Assembly: GCA_963582935.1 (NCBI GenBank)
Contig: CAUZSH010000022.1
Location: 1 to 25,866 of the forward strand
Reading direction: 5' to 3'
Source: CAUZSH01 sp963582935
GTDB lineage: Bacteria; Pseudomonadota; Gammaproteobacteria; Francisellales; Francisellaceae
Length of the DNA: 25,866 nt
Shown here: one piece after another, positions 25,195-25,866 of the stretch
Position numbering within the stretch: the stretch's first letter is position 1
Layout: each line of letters begins with the position of its first letter
Notes under the pieces: generated by a model
What the model was told of the DNA's origin: nothing
The model's input: only the letters and a program-made list of their open reading frames with translations
Databases searched by the model: none
Position numbers and translations under genes: made by a program

Positions 25195-25866
25195 TTAGCG
25201 ATATCCCTCTGGACGGTGCTCATTACCCCACTTCTCTTTCAAAGAAATTAAGTTACCCCCATCTACGAAAACTGGCGGGTTAGATTTTAATGTAATACGA
25301 ATAAAATGATGTATGTATACATCAAGCGCGATATGAATCGGTTTAATATCGCCATAATCCTCATACCTTTTTATACTTCTCATACATAGATCAAAATCCG
25401 CACACTGTAGTCTTTCGTCAAATTTCCCAACTTTTTCGATAGCATTTCGTGTCATGATAACCCCATAGCCAACAAAACCTTTCGTCACTTTCAACTTATG
25501 TGTATGATAATGTTTTTCGATAAATTTCACCCAATTTCTATACATTAGTTTGTGCATTAACTTGTACTTTCCAGAAAATGGCATCTTTATCAAAGCTGTC
25601 TTAATAGCTCTCCAACGTCTCCGAATTTTTTTCGTTTCCTGTCTGCTTTCAACACATTCAAGACCACAACTGGTCACAATCTCTAGACCATTATGCTTCA
25701 TTGTTTCTATAAATTTCTGATCCCAACTCGGCGAAACAATAATATCATTATTCAAAAATGCGAACACATCATACTTGGCTTGATCAATACCTTGATTTTG
25801 ACAATACGGATAACTGTAATTGTCATCATTTTCTATAACCGTTACCCCTACTGAATGAAAAAATTC
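25195..25866 (-). CDS. Glycosyltransferase family 2, C-terminal part (5' end outside window)
   Basis: The frame remains open to the last base of the window, giving 223 residues of the C-terminal portion. FLNNDIIV (38-45 of the visible part) contains the GT-A metal-binding Asn-Asn-Asp motif, and GKFDERL followed by DFDLCMRSIKRY is the usual acceptor/base region of family 2 enzymes, with the common ED reading AD. Family 2 inverting transferases add sugars to lipid-linked or core oligosaccharides in the cytoplasm. The GTG at 25767 is an internal Val codon, not a start, since the sequence upstream of it is clearly protein-like (for example NYSYPYCQNQGID). The neighbouring ligase-type and rml genes suggest it acts in O-antigen or LPS-core synthesis. 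Confidence 0.82.
   Translation of the reverse strand, partial: EFFHSVGVTVIENDDNYSYPYCQNQGIDQAKYDVFAFLNNDIIVSPSWDQKFIETMKHNGLEIVTSCGLECVESRQETKKIRRRWRAIKTALIKMPFSGKYKLMHKLMYRNWVKFIEKHYHTHKLKVTKGFVGYGVIMTRNAIEKVGKFDERLQCADFDLCMRSIKRYEDYGDIKPIHIALDVYIHHFIRITLKSNPPVFVDGGNLISLKEKWGNEHRPEGYR

Noticed and set aside
1..25866. Mobile elements, phage genes, CRISPR arrays, tRNA or rRNA genes
   Set aside because: No transposase or integrase, repeat-spacer pattern, tRNA cloverleaf or rRNA-like segment was recognised by eye; small elements could be missed without a search.

Overview
The window looks like a chromosomal segment of an AT-rich (roughly 40% GC by eye) Gram-negative gammaproteobacterium. Evidence for this is the BamB lipoprotein, the YfgM-BamB pair, a TonB-dependent outer-membrane receptor, dTDP-rhamnose genes and an O-antigen ligase-type protein. 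A protein resembling the RipA family (known from Francisella) and an aspartate aminotransferase of the PF12897 type fit a Francisella/Legionella-like gammaproteobacterium, but I cannot name the genus. I see no rRNA, tRNA, CRISPR array, insertion sequence or phage gene. Genes are tightly packed: the longest stretch without a gene is about 155 bases (10250-10404).

Layout. 1-2006 (+): the end of a TonB-dependent receptor, overlapping a short TonB-like energy transducer. 2003-4422 (-): a probable operon of tsaC (tRNA t6A), a RipA-like membrane protein and an aminotransferase. 4559-5839 (+): an MFS exporter whose 3' end overlaps the next operon. 5823-10249 (-): nhaA-yfgM-bamB-Bcr/CflA transporter, an envelope and ion-homeostasis operon. 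10405-11541 (+): a CDF metal exporter. 11558-13937 (-): galU, a lytic-transglycosylase lipoprotein and ttcA. 14010-16546 (+): tdk, then metK and mtnN, which make S-adenosylmethionine and recycle its by-products.

16552-20184 holds a small acid-sugar catabolism island: an SDR dehydrogenase broken by a frameshift (-), a class II aldolase/adducin-family protein (+), a COG3618 lactonase-type amidohydrolase that lacks the usual catalytic Asp (+), and an enolase-superfamily sugar-acid dehydratase (-). The mixed strands, the frameshift and the lost catalytic residue suggest a decaying or repurposed pathway. This is the least ordinary part of the window.

20263-25866 (-) is a surface-polysaccharide region: a family 2 glycosyltransferase (cut by the window end), an O-antigen ligase/polymerase-type membrane protein, and rmlA-rmlC-rmlD-rmlB, which make dTDP-L-rhamnose. 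galU at 13 kb would supply UDP-glucose to the same kind of surface glycan.

I did not find a convincing new multi-gene system. The best leads are the degenerate sugar-acid island, the linkage of nhaA with yfgM-bamB, the receptor with its own TonB, and the RipA-like protein of poorly known function.
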